Assembly (NCBI GenBank): GCA_022113835.1
Contig: JAILWY010000022.1
Span: forward strand, 3,720,001 to 3,784,000
DNA: 64,000 nucleotides
Origin: Atopsyche davidsoni
Lineage: Eukaryota > Arthropoda > Insecta > Trichoptera > Hydrobiosidae
Direction: 5' to 3'
The translations under genes were made by a program, and so were the position numbers. Numbering within the stretch: the first letter of the stretch is position 1; every line of letters starts with the position of its first letter. The notes below the pieces were generated by a model. The model was not told the DNA's origin and did not search any database. It was given only the letters and a program-made list of their open reading frames with translations. This document shows positions 24,374 through 35,800 of this stretch, piece after piece.

Positions 24374-26529
24374 ATATTATATATATACAGTCTGGAATAT
24401 AATAGTATATAGCTACAGAATACGTTTTATCTTGCAATAATTACTTCCAATTGCTTTTTTATCACACTTCGTATATTCTCTCATTGTACCTCGGCAATCG
24501 AATGACGATAAAAATAATGTTACGACAACATATATGGTATAATTAAATGAATAGAGGTTTCATCATTTTAAGATATCGGACGGCAGAAATATAATGACGG
24601 CGGACATAAATAATTTTTTTATTTATATATATCATTATATATTTTCAGCAATCCTTAATAACTAATACTAGAAAAGGATAGAACATGTACAATGTAACAT
24701 ATATACATTGGTGAACCCGACCCGCAGGTTACGAGCCAGAGGTGTGCACGGAGATAACAAGCATTCTTATGTGTTATTTGTATGTATTGTGTATTGGCGG
24801 GTTCAAGGTAAGAGATAGTGGCCGAGGGGCCAGTAAACCTAGCTTGACCTTCATGAATAAGACAATGTGGTTTTATAGCTTTTCCAATCTGGATTCTAAA
24901 AGACCTACTTAAGCTACGAAAGACATTATATAATATATATACAATTTATTTGAAAAGATACCAAGAAGCCCGAGCATGTTTTTACAAAAATTTGAGATTG
25001 CTATACTTTTATCGTTTATGAGCCAATTATCAATTTGCTTAAAATTGTGCTGTACGCTTCGTAAATATAGCTGGAAATCCACGAGCGCCATTTAACGTGT
25101 TTGGCACATCTCATTTTGTACTTATTAAGTTGACTAGCGAATATAATCCCGAAAGGATAAAACGTACCAGACCTTCAGATCCGGAAGCTCAGTGGCAGTA
25201 TTGTGTAGCTTTCAGTTACGACCGCTACATAATGAAAAGCGTAACAATGGTAATTCAAGCCCTCGCGTGCTGTTATGCTTTGCAACAGTACATTGTCATA
25301 GTAGGTTTGAAGCCGCCCGTTAAATTGAAAAGAAACAAGTAATTTTAAATTACTAATATAGAAATCCCCGTTATAAACAAGAGACTAAATGAATACAGCT
25401 GCTTGATCAATAAACGAATACGCTTATGGAACTTTTCAGGTAAAACAACCGAGATGAGCTTCAATAAGCCATTAAATTTAACATAGTAATATGCCTGATG
25501 ATTGTTTATTAACAATATTGTAGCAAAGTTGTCTGTCGACTAATTCCAATAATAACAACAAAGCTAAAAGTGCCATTCTACAAGCGCAGCGAATCATCAG
25601 CTGGCCCTTGAAGCAACCGGCGTATTTTTTGCCATTCTTCCCGTAACCAGCTTAAAGCGCTAGCTCTGCATTGAAAATGCCTCCGATTAACACTATCTCC
25701 GTAAATCAGTAGATTGTGTATTTAATCTGCGATAATATTTGTACAATGGCCGTGAATATCAACAGCGTGTTATCTGAAGCAGGTATACTAACTCAAACAT
25801 CACAAAGTGTTCAATTCTAAGTAGCTGAACAAACATGCTCTGGTTTCGATTGCGTTTTTTGCATAATATTTATAAAATAACAATCAACGATAAGATAATC
25901 CATATAAAAATAAGTTTTTATTTATTATTGCATCATCGTAACTTATATACAATATATTATCAAATAATTTTTCCAAGACCCGAGGCAATATTTCCCGACT
26001 ATAAATTTTTTAGTAATAATCATTAGTTATACAAAAATACCCATCGACCACTGGTTTACGTCAAAGTTTAAAAAATACTTCACTTGTCCTAACAAGACTG
26101 CATTTTTAATTTAATAAAATCAATAACGCTTGCTAGTCACCAAATATTTACCGGCACCTAGGTGCAAAGGTTTCACACCTGCATATAAAGATTAAAATTA
26201 ATGCTCAATTGCAGTGGCAACGAATCCAACCACTGCTTCAAAAAAAAAAAAACCATATTAAGTTATCATGAAATACAATTGAAGATTTGAGTTCCTACAA
26301 TTTGAGTAACAGGTTTATTATGTTAGCAATAGACCTTAAACCGATGGAATTTATCATAAGATTTTAATGTTATTTTACAATCCCTTAATGTCAAATTAAT
26401 CACATGAGTCACGAGTCACGTTGAGTCAATTCACCTTTCAAGTATCGGATATATTTTCATTAGAAGACCTACAATCGCCACTTTCAAACTTTTTCTACGA
26501 TATAAATATTAAGTTAGAACGAGGCTCTT

Positions 26530-26670
26530 CTTATTCTCCGAGTGCCTCTCCTCAGAGGAGAGACTCCTGAACGTTTGTCCGTTCATGGAGGATAGTGTAA
26601 TGGGCCTTCGGAGCCGTCTACACTGCAGTTTTGTATCCGAAGGAAAGGTCTGCGTAATCCTGCTTGATTT
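26530..26670 (-). mobile_element. 3'-end relic of the interspersed retroelement
   Basis: Contains GAGTGCCTCTCCTCAGAGGAG, the palindromic end motif found at 39.26 and 58.46 kb, followed by diverged sequence. Confidence 0.45.
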
Positions 26671-27478
26671 ATATTTTCTACAAAACATAGCAAAAGTTTT
26701 TCCTGGCTAACTATTTAAAACTATTTTATTGTTAATTTTTCAATTTATTATTTTTTTTAAATTATTAATTCATCAATATTAGCATAAACTATATATTAGC
26801 ACCGATATAACCCAAGAGCGTATAAATGAAAATAAAAATAATAAATTAATAATTAACGGGTGTTCGTGACGATCTTCAACAAACAAGTTTTTAAGTCAAG
26901 TCTTCGGGTAAAATTTAAAATGCTTTAAAATTAAAATCACCTTAATAAAAATAAAGTCATTTTATCAAAGAGTAATTTAAAATAATTACTTATTTTTACA
27001 GTTTGTTGATTTAATTTTCTTTTCAAAAAACGATTTGATTGAGTTGATTTAATTTTCCTCATAACAACGTACGTTCGATCATCGATTTAAAAAATTAAAT
27101 ATAATCGACAAGCATGCATTGTAAATGCAGAACATTAAAATATCAAATCATCAGTCTAATCATGTTGCCGCGGCCTCGGATTTGTTTATTTCAAAGACAC
27201 TCGGACGAGCATATTCGACACACAATTTCGCAATCACTCACTGTACTTATTGATAAATAAAATATTTTATTATTTTAAGTCTTACTAGTACAGACCGAAC
27301 ATCGCAGTCTCGTCGGAAACACATACAACGATTAATTGTTAATAGATTCTACGATACATTTGCTTGAGCCGAGCAGTTTTGCGTATTATCGGTATCGGAC
27401 AGTTTAAAAAAATAATTCATATTAGTATGCAAATGATATCGGTGTGACGAGATGATATAAAATATGAATGAGGCTTAC

Positions 27479-28020
27479 CTGAAACGGAATTCTCAAAGCT
27501 TGTAGTACCCACATACAACAACAGACGATCTCGTGAACGGAAGCAGCTTTCTCGCAAATTACCAGCCGATGATGTGGCGTGTCAGGGGAGACGACGGGTA
27601 AGGGGGAGCGATGCGCGCACCAAGCTCCGCCAGCGGAGCTCCACGGGTCTGGGGCTTCGGGGGCTGGTGCGAGTGCCTCGGGGGAGGGGTTAGCAGGAGC
27701 TGCTGGTTGGGGCCGGAGACACGAGGGCGTCCGCTCGGGGGCTGCGGTGGCTGGCAACTGGAGCGGCGTCGCGCCCGCCGGAGGCTTTTGTACCCAACGG
27801 TTATCAGCTGACCCCCGAGCGAGATAACGCTATCGCGGGAGAGCGGGACGGGTGCAGAGTCACCCAGCGGCGCTCAACCCGCGGTCCGCGGAGCCACAGA
27901 ACCACGATCCTCACACATCATCACCTCACGATTGTGAGAAACAATAAATGCACCGAGGGAGTCGGAAATTTTTACGCTGGTAGGGAACCCGCGGGTGCGA
28001 AGTTTGGGAGCCCCTGCCTT
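27479..28020 (-). promoter_or_regulatory. GC-rich island with a strong minus-strand splice donor
   Basis: The block 27,560-28,020 is markedly GC- and CpG-rich. At its edge the minus strand has a consensus donor (TTTCAG|GTAAGC, exon end 27479). The island could be the distal promoter and first exon of ODC D or of an unseen minus-strand gene. A minus-strand open frame through it (27757-27422) is Pro/Ala-rich and reads through the donor, so it is not called as protein. Confidence 0.25.
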
Positions 28021-28109
28021 GCCTTAATTGTGTGTGTATTTCTCGGTATCGGCGCGGCGTTATTTCGGCGTTATATATTATATATATAAATCAATTTTTT
28101 TTTTATCAG

Positions 28110-28337
28110 CAGGCCGACACGGTGACTCTTCAGGCACTGTTCTTATTGGTGATGAAGCAGCGGCAGGGGAGGAAGCCCGCCGAGAAACGCGAACCTGATG
28201 GCCTTATGCGAGTGGCAGTTGAGACATGCCGATGGTTGGCATTCGAGCCGCAGGTGTCGATAGACAGTAAAATTCCGCATGGAATGGTCGCGGGGACCAC
28301 CTGACAGTGCTGGCGATACACCAGCGAAGCTGATCAA
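28110..28337 (-). pseudogene. Possible relic of a BTB/lola-type C2H2 zinc-finger exon
   Basis: The minus strand encodes TVYRHLRLECQ, then ACLNCHSHK about four residues later, recalling the lola-type finger pair (RHLRxEC...xxCPYCxHRxK). The first Cys pair is missing, and a stop falls before a final CLKSHR. A second overlapping frame is also open. Weak single-motif evidence, so identity is tentative. Confidence 0.22.
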
Positions 28338-31300
28338 TCAATCGTTCGAACGCCTGGATGGAGATCTCTTCTTCGAACGTATCCACATCGCTATCATTCT
28401 TAAAAATATTTATTCAACAAAAAACAAAAAAAAAAAACTATGGTACCGAGATCTTTTCGAGGATTTTGAAGATGGTCCCGGCACGGGGACCATCTCCAAA
28501 AGTGACTCCATTCCATGTAGTGATAGATAAAGCAAACGTACCCGAGACCTATGCGAAGAGCAATTCCAGTCTGAGAATCCGCGAACCTGGGATCTTTCGT
28601 TTTTCGCCGATCGAGTGATGTGCTCTTTACTATAGATTTTTTTAACAAACTATTTTAATCACTAAGATAATATTAGCAATACACCCATTGAAGATCTGAC
28701 ATAGATCTGTAGTAAGTATAAAAAAATAATTCATATTAATATATATATAAATTTCTATCATTGACTGAAACGTCAGAAGAAGAATTTCAAACATACAACA
28801 ATTAGCAAAACCTACGATCATGGAGTATTACAAATTAAAGCGGCCATAAAAATCGTACTATATTGGGAGCCTGGTGACCCCGTGATGCATCCAGGGCACT
28901 CTGGTCACCTCCTTTGTCTGCTTATCGATCTCGGTGACACCGAGTCGATTATCCGAATCATTCCGGCGACTAGAGAATAGTAATACCCGGTTGAAATGAA
29001 ATCACCCTGTATATATATATATATTTGACACGTTTGGTATCACCCTATATATATCGTTCAAGTATTGGGTTTTTTTCTGATAACTCCTTGTCATTGCGTT
29101 GAATCAATCAAGAAACCTGGATTTATTTATTATTTATTATTTATATATAAATATATATGTCTTGCTTTGGATGATAAAGCGGATTTCATTACATATTATC
29201 AATAATTATTTCCCAGCAATCTTGTCAATTTCTGGTGATTCCGAGTGTCAGAGATTGAGCAAGATTACCAACTCGCTTCACAAGCTGTAGACATTCAAGG
29301 TGAGATAATTTAAAGCCCGCAACAGCTGACGAAGGCGGAGATACAACCCCATGAATATAACCCCCACCCCTATAAGTTTTGGCGACTTTTTTTATATGTC
29401 TAAAAGTATTGCGCACTCGGCCACAGGTCAGCGACAAAGTGGCGGCAAGAGCACACGTGTTGTTCACGAGAATAGTGCTGTGGCGGGCCTCAACGGGACA
29501 TTTTGAGGTGAGCACACAAGACATCTTCACGCCGAACGTGGTCTCGACGTGCGCGGTCAGCCGAACGGCTGGGAGATTACGATATTTTTTTTTATACAAA
29601 TTTCATTTCCCCCACACATTTGCTGAAATTTTAAATAAAAATCTAAACTACGAAATGAATGCACAAAAATATTGACACAAAAAGCGGTAACATCAATCGA
29701 TGAATGAAATGGATTTTTTTTTTTAAATGGAAAATCGCTGAAGCGGGCATCATTGGGTGCGATGCAAAAAAATATATAAATTCCATGCATAAACTGCGTG
29801 TCTACAACATATAAATATATATCTAGCGGGGCAGCTATGTATGGTTTGAATACACAAGCATGGGGTGGCGATGGGTTTGGATTTCGCTTGCTAAGCTACG
29901 TGGCCGGGCGTACCTTTCCGCTAAGGGCAAGTCGTCAGTCCGCCACCGTGCGGAGTGACCGAGTAGAAGCCCCGCTCCAGGCGGACGACCAGATCCATCT
30001 GACCTGCCGCACACTCTGCGCAACAAAAGATGCAACACACACACTCGTCAATATGCTGGCAATGTCAACAGTCGGCGTTTCACACGAGAAACCGGACATC
30101 TACAGTCAAAAATGACGCGTTTCAACGTGTTTGGGAAAATTTTCGTGACGCGTCATAATACCCGTGATTTCAACAACAAATATATATATTCATTTAACAA
30201 ACACTCTGTGAATAAAAAAATATGGGGCTTGCCCGTCGTTATCGATCCACTTCTGGATAGCGGCCCCGCTTGTTATCGGTCTCGTACGATTTTCATGTTT
30301 ACGAATCACAATGAACACGGATTTTTTTTGTTTGTTGTGTTGTATATGTATAATAAATTTCTGAGAATTTAAGAATATTACAAGGAAGCGATAGAGTTTT
30401 TATCACATTTGGCTGGTCAACTCCGCCACAATATTGACATCACTATCTTCGAAATTTCCGATAACGCTGTCCTAATTCATGTTTTTTTATCTATAATAAA
30501 TACTACAAACGTAAAACTTGAAAACCTTTTTTTAAATAATTAACTCTCAGCGATCTCCCACTTCGTGATATTTTTATCACAAAATTATAAAACGATTTGT
30601 ATTTATGTATACATTTATTAATTATCTATTTTGTTTAACAATCAATACAGCTCATTTATATAGTATACATATAAAAAAAAATACTGTTCATATGTGGTCA
30701 AGCGACGCGCACACTAGCTTGCCAATTGCTTATCATCAAAATTAAAATCATCAAAACTTCTAGATACAACGCATCGTGCAGGACACAGTCGCAATTGTAT
30801 TCGAATGCTTCACACCGCTTGCCCTCCCTCTCACTTTTACAGTACAGCGTAGTAGCAGAAAAATATTTGATTTTGGTTTTGAAGACTCAGACCCACCCCC
30901 AGGGCAGAATAACGATGGGGGCGAGCGTCAGACATTTCATAATGACAATTTAATATACGTCGTGATTCCAAATTGACGCATTTCAGTAATTATAAGTGCT
31001 CCAGTTTAAGTGGGCCCCGCCATCGATAATGGCTCCGCCGCACCTTGGCGCCTCATTACCGCCGAGGGGTCCGCTTCCGCCGCGTCTCCACGCGAGTAAA
31101 AAAAATAATTACGCTTGCTCAATATAAACAATTACAATCGATTTAATGCATTAGCGTTGCATTATCATTTCAAGGGCACGATGGCCGCGATGATGGTGCA
31201 TTTTGAAATTTCACCTGTGGGTTAAATTAAGACGCGGCGTCACGTCTCCAGAAGCTCCACGAGCCGCTGCCAAGTCGCTGCAGCAGGAACTGAGTCACCC

Positions 31301-31585
31301 TGTATATTTAACAGGACCCTGTCGATATCAGTCACAGTTTTGTGACGAGTCGAATTGAAAATTGGGCGATAAGAAAATAATAATAATTACTATGTAAAAA
31401 AATATCAATCGATGGGTTATCTCAGCCATGGGGCAGTGTGATTCTTCTTGGAGATATCATGCACCAGTGTTATGGTCAAACGTACTGCACCATTTTCCTG
31501 ACCACAGCCCGCTGACGTCATCATCTCGGCACGTCCAGGAAACGCGGTTGGAAATCTATTATTCAAGTGCTCGAAGGTCGCGGGG

Positions 31586-32254
31586 TCACGTGCTGCGCTG
31601 CACGGCCTCCAGCAGCATCTGCATCCGCTCCCTCATCACCGGCTGCCCGGAGCGGCTCCTCCTGCCCAGCTTCTTGAACTTATCGGCCTTCTTGGCTTTG
31701 TACTGCGCGATGGCGGCCTCCTTCTCCTGCTTGGCCTTCGCCTGGGCCTCCCTCTGCGCCTCCTTGGCGGTGCGCAGCCGCTGCATCTCCTGCTTCATCC
31801 TCTGGAACGGGCGCTTCTCTCTGCTGTGCCCGGACTGCTGCGACGCGCTCTGCTGCTTCTCCAGCTTCTCCAGCAGGTCTGGATGCATTGCATAGTGTAT
31901 TTTGGGCTCAGCGTCTTCCTTGGCCGGCTGTTGCTGTTGGGGTTCCTCCGCATCGGACTCCGCGTCGCTGCCGATTTTATCATTTTCGTCAAACTTGAAC
32001 GCGGTGTATTTTCCAGCATTCGGGTCGTTTTTGACCTGCTTGTAATAATTCTTGAGGACGGTTTTCCTCCTCGTGTTCTCCCATTTCTCCAGCTTGTACT
32101 TGTTGCTGTACTTCTTCATCCTGTACGTCTTCTTATCGAAGGGTCTCGACTCCTTGGGTTTCTCGACTCTTCCGGCGGCAGCGCCCCTGAGGTCGCGGGG
32201 GTTACCCTGGCCCCTCCCCCTGGGGGGGCCGGACCTCTTGAAGAAGCTGTCCAT
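31586..32254 (-). CDS. CCDC59: rRNA-processing protein, CCDC59/TTF1-associated protein 26/FYV7 family
   Basis: Single coding exon, 222 aa, from the ATG at 32254. The protein is very basic and rich in Lys, Arg, Gln and Glu. It starts MDSFFKRSGPPRGRGQG (Gly/Arg-rich), then has a basic block ending KNYYKQVKND, an acidic serine stretch (GSDAESDAEE), a Gln run, and a predicted coiled coil rich in KEAQREAQAKAKQEKE. The C-terminus YKAKKADKFKKLGRRSRSGQP resembles the end of human CCDC59 (Lys-rich YKKKK, then KGQP) and fits the rRNA_processing (FYV7-like) family. Known members are nucleolar and act in 40S ribosome maturation; in mammals CCDC59 also binds TTF-1. A good acceptor (AG about 50 bases upstream of the ATG) suggests a separate 5'UTR exon; a TCAGT initiator lies near 32,480. 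It is convergent with nothing and about 6.8 kb from CSE1L. Confidence 0.85.
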   Translation of the reverse strand: MDSFFKRSGPPRGRGQGNPRDLRGAAAGRVEKPKESRPFDKKTYRMKKYSNKYKLEKWENTRRKTVLKNYYKQVKNDPNAGKYTAFKFDENDKIGSDAESDAEEPQQQQPAKEDAEPKIHYAMHPDLLEKLEKQQSASQQSGHSREKRPFQRMKQEMQRLRTAKEAQREAQAKAKQEKEAAIAQYKAKKADKFKKLGRRSRSGQPVMRERMQMLLEAVQRST

Positions 32255-32578
32255 GATGGGTTCAGACCGCGGACGTAAGGCTCTAGTATACGTCCCCCGG
32301 GGCCTAAAACAATGAAAAAGCGTGTTCCGGTATTCCAAATAAACAAAAAAAAAATAAAATCAGAAGCAAAAGAACAAATTCGGCAGCGCGACGATTTCAA
32401 CCCAACAGACCTAATATGCAGTCATTTGCTAAACCTGGTTAACACCACGGCTTATCGGCGTCATAACCTCGTTATACGTGTACTGAGCGAACGATAGCTT
32501 TATTAAACCGCGGTTGGCATAGACCTGGTTTAACAAACGACTACATAATTCGGTATAGCTTGTTCGGTTGCGCTTGCA

Positions 32579-32755
32579 CAGGGTGTTTCAAAAACGCATG
32601 GCTTCTTCACTGGTAAAAAATCTCTGGACCACACAATAAAATGCACTGTAGCTGCTGCATTCAAGATTAATCGAAAATAAAACAATATGGTCCAAAGGTT
32701 ATATATCCAGTTGCGCGAGATACCATGCTTTAAAAAAGCATCCTGTACACAGCCA
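32579..32755. mobile_element. Possible short terminal-inverted-repeat element
   Basis: The left end ACAGGGTGTTTC and right end CATCCTGT form a short imperfect inverted repeat around about 175 bp of non-coding sequence. A 27-base poly-A run follows at 32783. Similar ACCCTGTAT strings occur at about 29,006 and 31,298. Confidence 0.35.
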
Positions 32756-32778
32756 AAATTGTTCTTTTCCCTGCGACT

Positions 32779-32782
<4 letters not shown>

Positions 32783-32809
<27 letters not shown>
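32783..32809. repeat. Poly-A tract of 27 bases
   Basis: Uninterrupted A homopolymer. It could be the tail of a retroposed sequence or simple slippage. Confidence 0.8.
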
Positions 32810-35800
32810 GCACTTTAAATGCTTTAACAGCTGTTTTTTATATATAAAAAAAAAATATTTTACAAAACACGCTATTTCATCATTTTAAAGTATTCATTTA
32901 GAAATTTTATAAACCATATCATTTATTCATAGCATCCGCAGAATAGATAACCGACCCTCGCCTGCCGAAGGCATTTTCAATTCACAGTCTAGAGACAACA
33001 GTGAGGCCTAAACCGCAGCTCTCTAGCGAAGAGTGCTGGACCAAGAATAGGGCTGCAAATCAATCGGCAGCAAAGGGTTTAAATCTCGTGATTTCGTTTG
33101 ATAAGTTTTTTTGATTAAATTTTGATGTTCAAATAAGCATCAGACTGGAGGCAAAACGTCGAATCAATTATCAACTGTCGATGCGGCTCCACATCCGAGA
33201 AAATAAACTACACACACACACGCATCAGTTGCATGAAGTCGGCGTGTGATATCGATGGGACACTCGATGACGTGATGACAAGCGCTCGATCGTATAAGAT
33301 ACAATCCGAATTCCTTTGCAGTATCACGAAGAGACACTTAAATGATAATTTAAATATAAAAAAAAAATTAAATTAAATTTAAAAAACTGTTATCTTTTGC
33401 GATTGGCGTCACGGGTTAGAATTTGACTTAGTCTACGATATATCAAATGAAATAGTCAATGCATAAATTAATAAAAAATATATATACGATAGTGCGTTGT
33501 ATCCGAGCAATTAGGTTAGAGATATTTCAAACGCGCGACATTGACACATTTAAAATTATTTTTGCAATAAAAAAAAATAACAAAAGAAGACTTTTGGGCG
33601 TGTAATTACATGTCGTCGTCATATACGACTAGTCGAGAAATTTGCGCGCGAAAATATCTGACCTATCGATAAATAAAGACGCCTCGTGTTCCGGTGGCCA
33701 GCACGCTTGCTTGCGTGTCTGACCGTGTTAAAATTAACTATACACACTGGAATTTATTCATAGTTCAGCACCTCAATGCAAGAAATCCCACAATTGCCTA
33801 GCTTCAAAGGCAGGCGATAGATGAACTTAAATACTGATAATCTTATATTATCTTTACTAGACGAAGTAACTCAGGGTTTTTACAAGATTAATTATTAATA
33901 TCGTTACCGTGTATTGTTTCAATAAACACATTAGATCTTAGAAAAACTGACAAATCGATAATATATCATATTAGATAATCAGATCTCGTAAAATCTGGTT
34001 AATACTACTAAGATAATAATCTTTGATATGAAATGAATATACAGGCAAGCTAGAGTAAACATTCAGAGGCTACAGCGGCAGTTTTCGGGTTGATACGCCT
34101 CCGGCATTTGGGGCGGAAATAACGCAAACCCTGCATCAAACAGGGTCATCTAAATAATCCAGACAAGTATGCTTGTATTGTTTTTATAAAGTTTTTATTC
34201 GCGTTTGCAGCACGAGGTGGTGCGTTGATTTATTATACGTAAAAAAAAAAGTTTTAAGAGTGCTAATCTGCTAATCAAAGTAGCAGCTACTTTAAGGCAC
34301 TACCGGCACTATTTCAATCGATCCAGAAGTAAGCTCTCTCAAATGAAGCCGAGACCCTGGGGGGCTGCACCCCCGAATCCGAAGGGGGGCAAGGCACGCG
34401 CTGAGCCGAGCACGTGCCCTTCTTCCTCCTCCCCCCCCTCCCCTCGAGCATCGATTTCCGGATCCGAGTGTCAAGTTTTGGAACGGAGACGACGGAAGTG
34501 GGTGAAGGCCGCGCGGCCGACCTGAAACGGTGCCAAGTCACAAGTGCCGGGCGATGCGACGCACTCTGTCGCTTTGTACCGAATAATACTATACATTATA
34601 TACAGTATTACAATTATTATAAAATACAATATTTTAAATAATCAACTGATTGCCTCTCATTCTCTAAAATTATTTTTAAGGTACGCAAGTTCGGGTAACG
34701 TATGTCGAGGGGTCGCAAGTCGGGGGTCTGAAAGTCTGCCTCGCTTGATGATCGCTTTGGTAACTACCACACAGACGCAACTCGTTTCAGGTATTGAAGT
34801 TGATTACAAACTTGGATATTGAAAATCACTGCCGGAAGCTATGAAGCGCTTTCAATAAGGCACTTCTCAGAAAGCAACTGAAGCATCATGTTGCAGCGAC
34901 ACGTGAACAACTGAACCCGGCATATAGATAATATAAAAATCAATTTACGTGACACGTGTCAAGCACGTGTTTAGTGGTCGGATTAATATTTTTTTTAATT
35001 TTTAAAAATATAATACATTAAACACACCCATAAAATCAAATGACGCAAAACAATAATCATGGATTAACAAAAATATGCAACGTTTTATTCGTGTGATTTT
35101 ATGTTCTAAAAATAATAATTTTAACAATAGGAAGTTCCAAATCTGCAAGATAATAGATTTTTGGTTGATTGATAGTACAAAAATACCTAATGTAATTAAT
35201 TATCTCAAAAAATAATAAAATATTTTTTGTGTACGTGCGACCTTGAAACACGAGCTGATAACTGCCAAAAATTATTTAATTCCTTGTGGTCATTTTTTAA
35301 AGATAATTTTAGTCTATGCCTCACCCATTTTGACATTTCAGCTATGACTTTATGAATAGACTGCAACAGCGGGACTGCAACCGTTAATTTTTTAGGTATA
35401 ATATAGCAAAGAAACAATAACTCATACAAATAACGAGAGCTATAGGCAAGGTCACGTTAGGTTGACCTTTATTTGCGAAAACCTTGCACATGCTCGAAAG
35501 TAACTATATATATGTACGTACGCAAGCTGCCATCGGCTATCGCATACGTCAGTAGTTTATCGATCATTCGTGATTCACTATTTTGCAGTGTGACAAATGA
35601 TGCAATTATTCATCAATAATAAAACCATACAACAAACATAAATGCTAAAAAATATATATAAAAATTTAACACCATATTAAAAAAAGATAATCGTGAGTGG
35701 GCATATCGGCGTATTTTTAACCTAAAGTTTTATCACTACTGTATTGTTATTAGTTCATTGAAAGCTTCAGGTTTTGATTTAAAGTAATATAACAAAATCG

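Larger units (their letters stand above)
22757..31585. other. Long non-coding stretch upstream of ODC copy D
   Basis: About 9 kb with no complete gene. It contains a perfect inverted repeat (23184-23267), retroelement ends (23378-23432 and 26530-26670), a 108-bp miniature element (24266-24373), the GC island at 27.5-28.0 kb, a possible zinc-finger relic (28110-28337) and a GC-rich open stretch at 29,360-29,570 that I cannot assign. It may be partly the 5' intron of ODC D. Confidence 0.5.

Noticed and set aside
27422..27757. Pro/Ala-rich minus-strand frame as a coding exon
   Set aside because: It reads through the best donor at 27479, and GC-rich islands easily give long chance frames.
31826..32278. 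Plus-strand 150-aa frame opposite CCDC59
   Set aside because: Antisense shadow of the Lys/Glu-rich CCDC59 codons; Leu/Phe-rich with no family.
34314..34541. Minus-strand frame in the 34.4-kb GC patch
   Set aside because: Arg/Ser/Pro-rich chance translation; both strands are open and no motif is present.
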